The position numbers were made by a program, and so were the translations under genes. Below, one piece after another: positions 1-8,130 of a DNA stretch of 64,000 nt. How positions within the stretch are numbered: position 1 is the first letter of the stretch; every line of letters begins with the position of its first letter. The notes under the pieces are model-generated. The model was not told the DNA's origin and searched no databases. It saw only the letters and a program-made list of their open reading frames with translations. This stretch comes from Nocardioides terrigena (GTDB lineage: Bacteria; Actinomycetota; Actinomycetes; Propionibacteriales; Nocardioidaceae): the NCBI RefSeq assembly GCF_003047265.1, contig NZ_PZYY01000001.1, forward strand, positions 62,001 to 126,000, read 5' to 3'.

Positions 1-281
1 GTCAGGTCCGGCGTTGCGGCGACCAGGGACTGCTCGGCCGTCACGCTGTCGGCCCGCAGCTGCAGCTCGATCGACTCCAGGAAGAGGGCGACGGTCGCGA
101 TGAGGGCCTCGGTGACGATGGCAGTCAGCTCCTCCTCGAGCCAGGGCTCGAGGGCCCGGGGGACGGCGCAGGTGCACGCGGTACGGGTGCCGGTGACGGT
201 CTCCTGGACGCGTGCGCCGAGCTCGCCGAGCAGCGTCGCCTCGGCAGCCAGCTCGACGGGGTCGATCCAGATGACCGTCAT
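1..281 (-). CDS. Small helical protein of the WXG100 operon (partial, C-terminus off the window)
   Basis: The ATG overlaps the stop of the upstream 352-residue gene (ATGA), so it is the fourth gene of the WXG100 operon. The 93 visible codons stay open to the left edge and have no signal peptide. Two predicted amphipathic helices (about residues 9-30 and 49-85) are separated by a short stretch with two cysteines (ACTCA, residues 35-39). The size, helical pattern and opening M-T-V-I-W-I-D-P recall EspC-like or ESX-type small helical proteins of type VII secretion, but this is resemblance only. The remaining length is unknown. Confidence 0.7.
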   Translation of the reverse strand, partial: MTVIWIDPVELAAEATLLGELGARVQETVTGTRTACTCAVPRALEPWLEEELTAIVTEALIATVALFLESIELQLRADSVTAEQSLVAATPDL

Positions 282-1336
282 CGGTCCGGTCCGGTCAGGG
301 GGTCCGGAGGTAGTAGGTCGGCGAGACCGCGTCGTACGACGTCGCCATCGTCGGTGTCCGCCGTCCACCGGGTCTCGCGTCCCAGGAGCCGGCCGTCGGC
401 ACGGTAGACGCTGGAGGCGTTGACCTCGGCTCCTGCGGGCGTGGTGGCGAGCACCAGGTCGGCCAGGCCGGCCGTGGCGAAGCTGCGGAGTCGGATGACG
501 CCGGGACGTGCCCCGGGGGCGACCTCGACCGACCGGTCGGGCCGGGCGGCCAGCCACCGGGTGGTCGGCGAGTCACCTCCGGTGGACAGCACCACGATGA
601 CGTCGTGCCCGGCAGCCAGCTCCAGGGCCTCACGCAGGACGGGGTCGTCCTCGGCGCCCCGGGCCTGCAGGCTGCGCCAGGCCACCGCGGCGGCCAGGTC
701 GCGCTGCGCGGGGTCGAGCACCGACCACGACGCTGTGTCGGCCCCCGGCAGCATCGGCACCCCGAAGTGCCGCGCGGCGGCGAAGGACTCCTCGACGGTG
801 ATCGTCTGCCAGGGGCCGGTGTCGGGGTCCGAACCGGCGAGCCATGAGGCCCGCAGGGTGTCGTGGTCGATCGACGACGGCCGCAGCGGAAGCCCCTCGG
901 TCGGCAGGTCCAGTGGTGACGATCGAGACAAGGACGCCGTGATCGCCGAGGCCTGCTCGGCCTTGTCCGGGTCGGACGTCGGCACCACCACGGACACCGC
1001 TACCATCCGACCACCTTCGAGGACGTAGCTCAGGGTGGCGGTACGACGGCCCCCGGCGGGGTCCGTCCAGGTCAGCACCCGCTGCCGCCCGTCCACCGAC
1101 CCGAGCACGTCCGCGACACGGATGCCGCCGTCCTCGGGGTCCTCGGCATCCTGCGGTACGCCGGCGTGGGCCGCCGCCAGGGTGTCGAGGTCCGCGGACG
1201 GGTCGACGGGCCACGTCTCGACTCGCACGAGGGCGTCGCCGTCGCGGTGGTACACCTCCACGCGCTGGGCCGGAGTCCATCCGGCGGGGCCGGACAACGA
1301 GAGGCGGGCCGGGGCCCGCCAGAGCAGCTCGGTCAT
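278..1336 (-). CDS. Hypothetical protein in the WXG100 operon, possibly ESX-associated
   Basis: A 352-residue protein without signal peptide or membrane segment, starting 1 base after the stop of the second WXG100-like gene and overlapping the next gene by ATGA, so co-transcribed with both. Two halves are visible: an N-terminal alpha/beta part (about 1-145) with a pattern reminiscent of DcrB/DUF1795 folds, and a C-terminal part (about 200-352) of alternating strands and helices ending in a basic/acidic tail. The second half loosely recalls EspG-type chaperones of ESX systems, which would fit the neighbours, but I see no diagnostic motif. Function unknown. Confidence 0.75.
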   Translation of the reverse strand: MTELLWRAPARLSLSGPAGWTPAQRVEVYHRDGDALVRVETWPVDPSADLDTLAAAHAGVPQDAEDPEDGGIRVADVLGSVDGRQRVLTWTDPAGGRRTATLSYVLEGGRMVAVSVVVPTSDPDKAEQASAITASLSRSSPLDLPTEGLPLRPSSIDHDTLRASWLAGSDPDTGPWQTITVEESFAAARHFGVPMLPGADTASWSVLDPAQRDLAAAVAWRSLQARGAEDDPVLREALELAAGHDVIVVLSTGGDSPTTRWLAARPDRSVEVAPGARPGVIRLRSFATAGLADLVLATTPAGAEVNASSVYRADGRLLGRETRWTADTDDGDVVRRGLADLLPPDPLTGPDR

Positions 1337-1337
1337 C

Positions 1338-1622
1338 TCAGTACCTCTCCTGGGCGGCGGCGAGGAGCATCTGCTCCTCGACGACGGCGGCCTGGCGCAC
1401 GAGCGTGTCGGCCGTGTTGACCATCCGGGCGCACACGGCCCGTAGTCGTCCGCTCTGCGTGGCGATCGACCCCCGGAACCGGTCCGCCGCGGGGCCGGCG
1501 TACGCCATCCCCACGACGCTGCCGTCCACCTGCGCCGCGATGCCGCTCAGCGTCTCCGCGTTGGTGCGGAGCTGGGCGGCGGCGGCCCGCATGCTGGCGG
1601 GGTCGCCGGTCACGAGGGTCAT
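1338..1622 (-). CDS. WXG100-like protein with Y-A-G in place of W-x-G
   Basis: A 94-residue all-helical protein of ESAT-6/WXG100 size. The start ATG is 3 bases after the TGA of the preceding WXG100 gene, which is why I prefer it over a longer upstream extension. At residues 41-43, the turn position of the helical hairpin, it has Y-A-G followed by GPAADRFR, while the partner has W-E-G followed by the identical GPAADRFR. WXG100 proteins usually act as secreted dimers exported by an EccC/YukB ATPase; none is in this window. Inference: the two adjacent genes encode a heterodimer. Confidence 0.8.
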   Translation of the reverse strand: MTLVTGDPASMRAAAAQLRTNAETLSGIAAQVDGSVVGMAYAGPAADRFRGSIATQSGRLRAVCARMVNTADTLVRQAAVVEEQMLLAAAQERY

Positions 1623-1624
1623 GG

Positions 1625-1888
1625 TCAGCTGCCCGCCTGCATCAGGGCCTCGCGCCGGCGCGAGACCTCCATGGCGGCGTCCTGGAGGGCGGTCCGGAGC
1701 TTGGACAGGTTCGGCTCGAACTCCGCGTCCCACATCTGCCGGAAGCGGTCCGCGGCCGGTCCCTCCCAGCTCGTCCCGGCGAGCTGCCCGCGGATGGTCC
1801 GCGTCAGCTCGTCGACGGTTCCCGACTCGCGCTCGAAGACGCCCCGCAGGGTCACCAGCTGCTCGAGCTCTCCACCGATTCGTGCCAT
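1625..1888 (-). CDS. WXG100 family type VII secretion protein
   Basis: An 87-residue protein with the canonical W-E-G at residues 41-43 between two long helices, the signature of WXG100 (ESAT-6-like) type VII substrates. It is the first gene of a four-gene operon running left. A ribosome-binding site (GGAGG) lies just upstream of the ATG. 66 bases upstream is a tandem CCTCAG box shared with three other promoters in the first 8.2 kb. It has no C-terminal YxxxD/E export signal that I can see, so the export signal may come from the partner. Confidence 0.85.
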   Translation of the reverse strand: MARIGGELEQLVTLRGVFERESGTVDELTRTIRGQLAGTSWEGPAADRFRQMWDAEFEPNLSKLRTALQDAAMEVSRRREALMQAGS

Positions 1889-1953
1889 CGTCCTACCTCC
1901 GTGTCGTGTCTGGTCCCCCGATCGGGGGAGTGGTCAAAGACTGTCCGGGCGCG

Positions 1954-1970
1954 CTGAGGTGGGACTGAGG
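1954..1970 (-). promoter_or_regulatory. Tandem CCTCAG box upstream of the WXG100 operon
   Basis: Read on the minus strand the site is CCTCAG-TCCCA-CCTCAG, two identical hexamers repeated with an 11-bp period. It lies 66 bp upstream of the first WXG100 start codon. Direct repeats at one helical turn are typical of OmpR/PhoB-type response regulators. The same arrangement recurs at 6520-6558 (two copies) and 8131-8147. Confidence 0.65.
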
Positions 1971-1989
1971 GGTGCGCCGCGCACCCCGG

Positions 1990-3354
1990 TCACCCGGGTC
2001 CGCCCGGGTTGCCGGAGTCGCCGGGGTCGCCGGGGTCGCCGGGGTCGCCGGGGTCGGCAGGCTCGGTCGGGGGCGACATGTCGGCCTCACCGGGACCGGT
2101 GCCGGGACGGGCGGGGTCGTTGCCGCGCCGCGGAGGCTTGCGGTCCTGCGCGTCCCCCCCCGAGGGTGGCGTGCGGTCGTCGCGGACCCGGCCGGTCCCC
2201 GACCCGGTGCCCGCCGGGGTCGGGGTGCTCGTCGACGTGGGGGGTGCCGGGTCGTCGGGCCGTGGCGAGCCGGACGCGCCGACGAGGCGTGCGGCGACCA
2301 GCGCCGTGACCACGACGACCGCGACGCCGAGCAAGGCCAGCACCGCGCGGCGCCGGCGTGCGGTCGCGGTCGCCCCGCCGGCCGCCTCGTGGTCGGGCAG
2401 ATCCCGGGTGCGGCCGACGAACCCGGCGCCGACCGCGCCGTCGCCCTCGTCGCCCTCGTCGCCCGCGTCCGCACGCGGTCCGCTCACCGCGGCTGGCGGC
2501 CGCTGCGGGGGCGGCAGGGCGGCATGCGGGGGGACCGCGAGGGGCTCGCGCACCAGCACGACGGCGGTCACGTCGTCGCCGCCCACCTCGGCGGAGTCGG
2601 CGAGCCAGGCGGGCAGCCCCGACTCGAGCGCCTCGAAGCCGTCGGACGCGGCGTACGACGCCAGGTCGCCCAGGAGGTCGTGCCACCAGTCGACCTCGGC
2701 GAAGGAGTTGCCGTAGCCGTCGGTGGCCAGGAGCACCAGGTCGGCCTCGGCCGACGGCGGCAGCCCGGCGTAGCGGAAGTCGTCCTCCGCGGTGGGCAGG
2801 CACAGGCTCGTCGTCTGGCCGGCGGCGAGCCGCGCGTCCCCGGGGACAGGGCGGACGGCATAGCCGTGGGACCGGATCAACGCGTCGCCGTCACCCACCT
2901 GGGCGATGCCGACGCCGTCCTCGCCGACGATCGCCACCAGCAGCGTGGCCCCGTAGGCCACCTCGGGCTCGGGCTCCAGTGACCGGCCGGCGCGGGCGTG
3001 CTCCTCCGCCGTGAAGGGGCGGGTGGAGCGGTGCTCGGCCACCGCGGCCCGCCAGGCCGCGACCACCTCGGGGACCGCCCGGCGCAGGGTGCCGACGGGG
3101 TCGGACGGCGCGGCGTCGCCCAGGGCGGCGGTGACCCGGGCGAGTGCCACCTCGACGGCCAGTGCGGCGCCGACGTCGGAGCGCACGTAGCGGGCGCCCC
3201 CGTGCCCGTCCGAGACCGCGACGACCCAGGTGCGCCCCGCCGCACCCACGGCGTGCATCGCGGCGGCGTCCTGGTTGGGCGACGAGCCGGCGTGGGACGA
3301 CCCGCGCTGCGACGCCGTGGTCGCACGCCAGCAGGCGGGCTCGGCGTCGCTCAC
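1990..3354 (-). CDS. PP2C-family Ser/Thr protein phosphatase, TerY-P triad member
   Basis: A 454-residue protein. PP2C motifs are intact: N-Q-D near residue 28, DGHGG at 49-53, a central VGDGD, ATDGYGN, and the terminal GGDDVTAV, giving the metal-binding aspartates. After the phosphatase domain comes an alanine-rich linker, one membrane segment (about 338-359) preceded by four arginines, and a 95-residue Pro/Gly/Asp tail ending in four GDP-type tripeptide repeats. The orientation would put the tail outside the cell. The GTG start overlaps the stop of the vWA gene (GTGA), so the two are co-transcribed. Expected role: dephosphorylating targets of the neighbouring kinase. A second GTG 3 bases upstream is possible. 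Confidence 0.85.
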   Translation of the reverse strand: MSDAEPACWRATTASQRGSSHAGSSPNQDAAAMHAVGAAGRTWVVAVSDGHGGARYVRSDVGAALAVEVALARVTAALGDAAPSDPVGTLRRAVPEVVAAWRAAVAEHRSTRPFTAEEHARAGRSLEPEPEVAYGATLLVAIVGEDGVGIAQVGDGDALIRSHGYAVRPVPGDARLAAGQTTSLCLPTAEDDFRYAGLPPSAEADLVLLATDGYGNSFAEVDWWHDLLGDLASYAASDGFEALESGLPAWLADSAEVGGDDVTAVVLVREPLAVPPHAALPPPQRPPAAVSGPRADAGDEGDEGDGAVGAGFVGRTRDLPDHEAAGGATATARRRRAVLALLGVAVVVVTALVAARLVGASGSPRPDDPAPPTSTSTPTPAGTGSGTGRVRDDRTPPSGGDAQDRKPPRRGNDPARPGTGPGEADMSPPTEPADPGDPGDPGDPGDSGNPGGPG

Positions 3355-4025
3355 CACACCGTCTCCTCGTCCTCGATCGACCAGGCGGTGACCTGGGCCG
3401 GCGGCGGGGCCGCGGCGGCGAGCGAGGAGGCGGCCCGTGCCACGTGGGCCGTCGCCCAGCGCAGCGCGAGGATGAGCTGCTCGGGGTTGGCGGCGGTGAC
3501 CGGCTCGATCTCGGGGTCGGCGATGAAGGTGGCAAGGGTGTCGTACGCCGCGTCGTGACCGATCGCGACGGCCATCCGGACCGCCCGGGCTCCCCACGGC
3601 AGGGCGAGCAGCCGCTGCATGGACTCCTCGAAGTCGTCGGTGGGCATGCCGTCGGAGACGAGCACGATGGCAGGGGGCAGCGCCCGCTCCTCCATGGGTG
3701 GCACCGTGAGAGCCCCGCAGAGGAGGTCGATGCCCGCACCCAGGTCGGTGTAGCCGCCGGGCTCGAGGTCCACCCAGTCCAGCGCGTCGGGATGGGTCGG
3801 GACGCCCACGTGCCAGCGGGCGCCGGTGGCGAAGCCGATCGCCCGGACCGAGACGTCGGCGTGCGGGTTGCCCTGCGACGTCTCGGCGAGCAGGGGCAGC
3901 ACTTCACGCACCGCCGTATTGAGCGCGGTCATCTTGCCGCGGGCGGCCATCGACCCCGAGCAGTCGGCCAGGAGGAAGAAGTGGAGGGGACGCCGCGCGA
4001 GCTGGGCACCTGGTCGCTCGGTCAC
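3351..4025 (-). CDS. TerY-like von Willebrand factor A domain protein
   Basis: A 224-residue single-domain vWA protein. The MIDAS metal site is visible as D21-C-S23-G-S25, followed by the threonine of GYTDLGAG and the aspartate of SDGMPTDD. The GTG start at 4025 places the domain 12 residues from the N-terminus; an upstream extension would be low-complexity and run into the divergent promoter. With the PP2C gene overlapping downstream and the zinc-ribbon kinase divergent upstream, it completes the vWA-PP2C-kinase set known as the TerY-P triad from comparative work on tellurite-resistance and stress systems. It probably scaffolds the kinase/phosphatase targets in the cytoplasm. Confidence 0.85.
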   Translation of the reverse strand: MTERPGAQLARRPLHFFLLADCSGSMAARGKMTALNTAVREVLPLLAETSQGNPHADVSVRAIGFATGARWHVGVPTHPDALDWVDLEPGGYTDLGAGIDLLCGALTVPPMEERALPPAIVLVSDGMPTDDFEESMQRLLALPWGARAVRMAVAIGHDAAYDTLATFIADPEIEPVTAANPEQLILALRWATAHVARAASSLAAAAPPPAQVTAWSIEDEETVW

Positions 4026-4132
4026 GTGCGCCTCCTCGACGGTCCGCGCGGCGTACCCGGCGTGGGGCAGGTGTGGAGCAGACCAGTGGCCAGTCGGACT
4101 CGGGTGGGTGATGATGCAACGGAAGTGAGGTG

Positions 4133-5431
4133 ATGGGGTTGCTGCCACGAGGCACGCGGATACTCCTGCCCCGTCACGGCGGGGCCTGGCGAGTGGGAGA
4201 GCTGCTCGGTGAGGGTGGCCAGGGCGCCGTGTTCGCGCTCGAGGCCGACGCCCCCGGCGACAACCGCAGGCTCGCGCTGAAGTGGTACCGCGCCGAGGCG
4301 GCGCACCCGGTCCAGCATGCCGCCCTGACCCGTCTCGCGCAGGTGCCGGCGCCGTCGGACGCCTTCTTGTGGCCGATCGAGGTGATCGACGGCCCGGACG
4401 GCGGCTTCGGCTACGTCATGCCCCTGCGGCCGCCGGGCTACCTGCCCATCGCCGACCTGCTGACGGGGCGGGCGGACGCGTCCTTCTCCGCGGTCACTCG
4501 GCTGTGCATGGGTCTCGCGGACTGCTTCCTCAAGCTGCACGCGCAGGGCTTGTGCTATCGCGACATCAGCCTCGGCAACGTCTTCTTCGACCCCACGACC
4601 GGACGCCCGCTCGTCTGCGACAACGACAACGTGGGCATCGACGGGCGAGAGCCCGCGCGGGTCCTCGGCACCTCGCGCTTCATGGCCCCGGAGGTCGTGA
4701 GCGGGGACGCGCAGCCGTCCACCTCCACCGACCTGTTCTCGCTGGCGGTGCTGATCTTCTACCTCCTGATGTTCCACCACCCGCTGCAGGGCCGTCGTGA
4801 GCTCGCCTTCGACTGCTTCGACCGCGAGGCCGAGCGATCGCTCTTCGGGACCGACCCGCTCTTCATCTTCGACCCCGTCGACGACTCCAACGGTCCGGAC
4901 CCGGTCATCCACGGCGCGGTCCTGCAGTACTGGCCGCTCTACCCGCCGTACGTGCGCGAAGACTTCACGCGCGCCTTCACGGTCGGGCTGCGCGACCCCG
5001 CCAAGCGGGTCCGCGAGGGGGTCTGGCGCTCCCACCTCTCCCGGCTGCTCGACTCGATCGTGGTGTGCCAGTGCGGGCGGGAGAACCTCACCGAGGACGG
5101 GCGCCCCATGCGCGACTGCTGGGCCTGCGAGCGGCCGATCACCCCGCCGGTGCGTCTGCGCATCGACAACCGGGTGCTGGTGCTCAACGCCGGCACCCAG
5201 GTGACGCGCCACCACCTCCAGCGCGACTACGCCTATGACAGGGTCGTCGGTGAGGTGGTCGCGCACCCCACCCGGCCCGGCCTGTGGGGACTGCGCAACC
5301 TCGGGGCGGGCCCCTGGCGGGTGACCGCTCCCGGCGGCGACCCCCGTGCGGTCGACACCGGCCGCAGCATCGGGCTGCTGCTCGGCACGACCATCGACTT
5401 CGGGCGGGCGCGGGGCGTGCTCGAGGTCTGA
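4133..5431 (+). CDS. Ser/Thr protein kinase with C-terminal zinc ribbon, TerY-P triad
   Basis: A 432-residue cytoplasmic kinase. The glycine loop (LLGEGGQGAV, 25-34), the lysine of ALKWY (K50), the catalytic loop YRDISLGN (D144, N149) and MAPE (184-187) are present. The activation-segment DFG is replaced by CDNDN (163-166), typical of divergent stress-linked kinases. After the kinase domain, C312-x-C314 and C329-x2-C332 form a zinc ribbon. No membrane segment or PASTA repeats, so it is not a PknB-type receptor. GGAAG 7 bases upstream favours ATG 4133 over GTG 4130. It is divergent from the vWA/PP2C pair across a 107-bp promoter region that lacks the CCTCAG box. Confidence 0.85.
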   Translation: MGLLPRGTRILLPRHGGAWRVGELLGEGGQGAVFALEADAPGDNRRLALKWYRAEAAHPVQHAALTRLAQVPAPSDAFLWPIEVIDGPDGGFGYVMPLRPPGYLPIADLLTGRADASFSAVTRLCMGLADCFLKLHAQGLCYRDISLGNVFFDPTTGRPLVCDNDNVGIDGREPARVLGTSRFMAPEVVSGDAQPSTSTDLFSLAVLIFYLLMFHHPLQGRRELAFDCFDREAERSLFGTDPLFIFDPVDDSNGPDPVIHGAVLQYWPLYPPYVREDFTRAFTVGLRDPAKRVREGVWRSHLSRLLDSIVVCQCGRENLTEDGRPMRDCWACERPITPPVRLRIDNRVLVLNAGTQVTRHHLQRDYAYDRVVGEVVAHPTRPGLWGLRNLGAGPWRVTAPGGDPRAVDTGRSIGLLLGTTIDFGRARGVLEV

Positions 5432-5448
5432 GCAGGGCGTCGCGCGCC

Positions 5449-6429
5449 TCATCCCCGTCCTCCGCTCGCTGCCGCGGCCAGCTGTGCGAACGTCCGGTTG
5501 CGGGGTCCCACCTGCACGCGGTGGCCGGCGAGGCGGACCACCGAGACGAATCCCTCGGTCACGCTCACCTCGGACCACGGGGCGGCGAACCCGTGCTCCG
5601 GTCGGGGGTGGCGCATCAGCTGGTCGTACGGCGTGAACTCCACGCCACCGTCGGTGGCGACGAGTGCGCCGCGGCCCAGGCTACGCACCAGCACCGACGC
5701 CAGGAGGGTACCCACGACAGGCAGCAGCAGCCCACTCACGTCCCAGACGAGAACGGGGATGACGAGGACGGTGAGGAGCAGCAGGACGAGGAGCACGCAG
5801 AGCGCCAGGTTCATGCCGCCGTAGGCGAGGACGACCCCGCGGGCCGGCTGTCCGGAGCGGTCGTGGGTGTGGGCGGCCAGCTGCTTCGGGGTTCGGGGCC
5901 ACCGCGAGTCGGAAGCCGGCGGTGCGGGCGGGGCGACGCGCACCGGTGGAGCCGCGGCCCGGGCTGCGTTGGCCGGGCCTGGGTTGGCCGGGGGCATCCC
6001 GGGCGGTGCCGCGGTCACGCCGAGCGGCAGGGGTTGCGGGGGCGGTTCGACGCCGGGTCTCGACGCCCCGGGCGGTGACGGCCACGGCGCGTGGGCCAGG
6101 TCGTCGCGGCCGAGCGCTGCGACCCACACCCGGGTCGTCCGCTCGGCGGCGGCACCAGACCACCCGCGGGACTCGGCGAGCTCCGCGCTGAGGCGGCGCA
6201 GCACTTCGGGGGTGAGCGGGTTGACGCGGCGGAGCGCGGTCGGGAGGTTCTCCTCCGCAGCCGTCACCACCTGGTGGAGGAGGGCGCGCAGGCGGTGGGA
6301 CTCCTCGGGGCCGAGACGCTGCACCAGGTCCACCCGGAGCCGGCCAGGGCTGGTGGGGTCGGTGGCGGAGTCCAGCACGAACCGCAGGGCCGCAGCCATG
6401 CGCGTCAGGTCCTCCGGTCCCAGTGGCAT
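5449..6429 (-). CDS. Membrane protein: helical N-domain, Pro-rich linker, two TM segments, PH-like tail
   Basis: A 326-residue protein. Residues 1-115 form a helical domain ending in V-W-V-A-A-L-G, a type of ending seen in helical adaptor domains near bacterial kinases. Residues 116-178 are a Pro/Ala linker, 204-226 and 230-250 are two membrane spans with a short turn, and 255-326 is a beta-rich tail resembling bacterial PH domains. It converges on the kinase gene (17-bp gap). Its promoter has a tandem CCTCAG box at 6520-6536, tying it to the WXG100 operon and the secreted proteins. An upstream in-frame GTG is possible but ATG 6429 fits the domain start. Function unknown. Confidence 0.75.
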   Translation of the reverse strand: MPLGPEDLTRMAAALRFVLDSATDPTSPGRLRVDLVQRLGPEESHRLRALLHQVVTAAEENLPTALRRVNPLTPEVLRRLSAELAESRGWSGAAAERTTRVWVAALGRDDLAHAPWPSPPGASRPGVEPPPQPLPLGVTAAPPGMPPANPGPANAARAAAPPVRVAPPAPPASDSRWPRTPKQLAAHTHDRSGQPARGVVLAYGGMNLALCVLLVLLLLTVLVIPVLVWDVSGLLLPVVGTLLASVLVRSLGRGALVATDGGVEFTPYDQLMRHPRPEHGFAAPWSEVSVTEGFVSVVRLAGHRVQVGPRNRTFAQLAAAASGGRG

Positions 6430-6519
6430 CACGCGGCCCCTTGCTCTCGGTCGGCTCCCGGTCGGCTCCCGATGACCGGGGCGCGACCGGTGGTGGTCCA
6501 CGGAGGGTTCCAACGCGCA

Positions 6520-6558
6520 CTGAGGTGGCCCTGAGGTCACACCTCAGCGGGGCCTCAG
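6520..6558. promoter_or_regulatory. Divergent array of four CCTCAG half-sites at exact 11-bp steps
   Basis: CTGAGG begins at 6520 and 6531, and CCTCAG at 6542 and 6553, so four hexamers sit on one 11-bp grid. The left pair faces the minus-strand membrane-protein gene, the right pair faces the plus-strand secreted-protein gene. The right pair ends 57 bp before the ATG at 6615, the same distance as in the promoter of the protease gene at 8204. Confidence 0.7.
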
Positions 6559-6614
6559 CGACGCGGGGTTGGGTCGTCAGTCCTGGGACAGCCACGAGCT
6601 CGAGGAGTCATGCC

Positions 6615-8105
6615 ATGAGGAGAGTCGTCGTCCTGGGGGTCGCCGCACTGCTGCCGCTCACCCTGCTCGCGCCGCCGGCGCACGCGGCTGAGACGGCATA
6701 CGTCGTCGCGGGGCACGCTGCGCTGGCGACCACGCCGAACCTCCGCCTCGTCGGCGACAGCTGCACGAGCGTGGTGTCGCCGCCGTTGCAGTACAACCTG
6801 GCGCAGGCGTCGGGGACCCTCGGCTCGCACGCCCTCGGCTGGCAGCTCGGATCCACCGGCTACGAGGTGGGGCCGGTAGCGTTCACCCCGGAACCCGCCA
6901 GCCTCGGCGCCTTCGAGGTCGACCTGCTGGCCCCCGGCGGGTCGAGTCGCGGCCACGTCTTCGCCCGCTACTACCAGGACGCGGACACCTACTGGCAGGG
7001 CTGGGCGCCGCTCACGGCCTCCACCACCACCTGGCAGCGCTACAACCTCCTGGGCGTCCAGCTGACCTGGAGCCAGTACGACCAGGGGGCCTTCGTGCAG
7101 ACCTGGCCCGGGACCTACACCGTCCCCGGCTTCACCCAGTTCCTCGGCAACGGCAACGGCGTGGAGCTTGGCGTGCTGATGGGGTGCGACGGTGAGGCGT
7201 TCTACGCCGACCGGCTGCGCGTCGGCAGCGCCGCGACCTCGTCGTCGTACGACCTCGACGGGGCGCCATCGATGGCCCACCTCGAGTGGTCGACCGACGG
7301 CGAGACGGTGCGCGACGGGGCGGGATTCATCGCAGGCTTCCAGCAGAAGTTCTGGATGCTGGGCCACAGCCATGGGCACGCCGGTGCCGTCCCGGAGTAC
7401 TACACCGGGCCGGGCACGCTGTGGTCGAGGACGTGGGGCCAGACGGACTTCGTCCGCGTCGCGGACGGCACCTTCGACGCGCAGTACTACGCGGGCTTCG
7501 CGGTGCGACCCAGCAGGCGCACGGAGTACTGGTTCTCGGCCACCGGCTCACCGGTCTACGAGGGCAGCCAGTCGGAGACGGTGGTGGTGGACGTCGCCGC
7601 GCGCATCAAGGCACGACTGCTGGATGCCCGGATCACCGAGGGCCAGCGGATCACCGTGGTGGGGAGGATCAAGCCCGGCAACAAGGGGACCACGACCTGG
7701 CTCCAGCGGCGCGTGGGTCGCCAGTGGCGCACCCTCGACAAGTCGAAGACTCGCAGCGGTGGGAAGTTCACCCTCACGGCAAAGGCCGGTCACCCCGGAC
7801 GGTGGAACGTGCGCGTGGTGGTGGGGTCGGGCAAGGGCAACGTCGGCGCCCTGACCCGCAGCGCGCGGGTGCGGGTCGACCGCTACGTGCCCCCCAAGAA
7901 GAAGCCCACGGCACCCCCGCCCGTGGTGCAGCCCCCGGCCCAGCAGCAGGAGGAGACAGTGACGACCACGGCCGCCCCGGTGGTCACCGGTGCGCCGCCC
8001 GCCCCCGACCGCAGCACGCCGACCGGCCGCACGCACCTGCCCCGCGCTCCCCGGAGCGACACCTGCGCGGTCACCGCCTGCCCGCGCCCCGACAAGGGCG
8101 ACTGA
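6615..8105 (+). CDS. Secreted protein with C-terminal Ig-like domain
   Basis: A 496-residue protein with a clear Sec signal peptide (MRRVVVLG, hydrophobic core to about residue 20, A-H-A cleavage near 24). The mature part has an aromatic-rich beta domain (about 27-325) with no motif I recognise. A domain at about 330-420 resembles the beta-sandwich repeats of actinobacterial surface proteins (ITVVGRIKPG, then a W-x-L and a WNVRVVV strand). A Pro/Thr-rich tail of about 75 residues follows, with two cysteines close to the end. No sortase motif or membrane anchor, so it is likely released or wall-bound non-covalently. It has its own CCTCAG promoter and is followed 99 bp later by the protease gene. 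Confidence 0.8.
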   Translation: MRRVVVLGVAALLPLTLLAPPAHAAETAYVVAGHAALATTPNLRLVGDSCTSVVSPPLQYNLAQASGTLGSHALGWQLGSTGYEVGPVAFTPEPASLGAFEVDLLAPGGSSRGHVFARYYQDADTYWQGWAPLTASTTTWQRYNLLGVQLTWSQYDQGAFVQTWPGTYTVPGFTQFLGNGNGVELGVLMGCDGEAFYADRLRVGSAATSSSYDLDGAPSMAHLEWSTDGETVRDGAGFIAGFQQKFWMLGHSHGHAGAVPEYYTGPGTLWSRTWGQTDFVRVADGTFDAQYYAGFAVRPSRRTEYWFSATGSPVYEGSQSETVVVDVAARIKARLLDARITEGQRITVVGRIKPGNKGTTTWLQRRVGRQWRTLDKSKTRSGGKFTLTAKAGHPGRWNVRVVVGSGKGNVGALTRSARVRVDRYVPPKKKPTAPPPVVQPPAQQQEETVTTTAAPVVTGAPPAPDRSTPTGRTHLPRAPRSDTCAVTACPRPDKGD

Positions 8106-8130
8106 CCACCTCGCGCCACTGGTCCGGACA

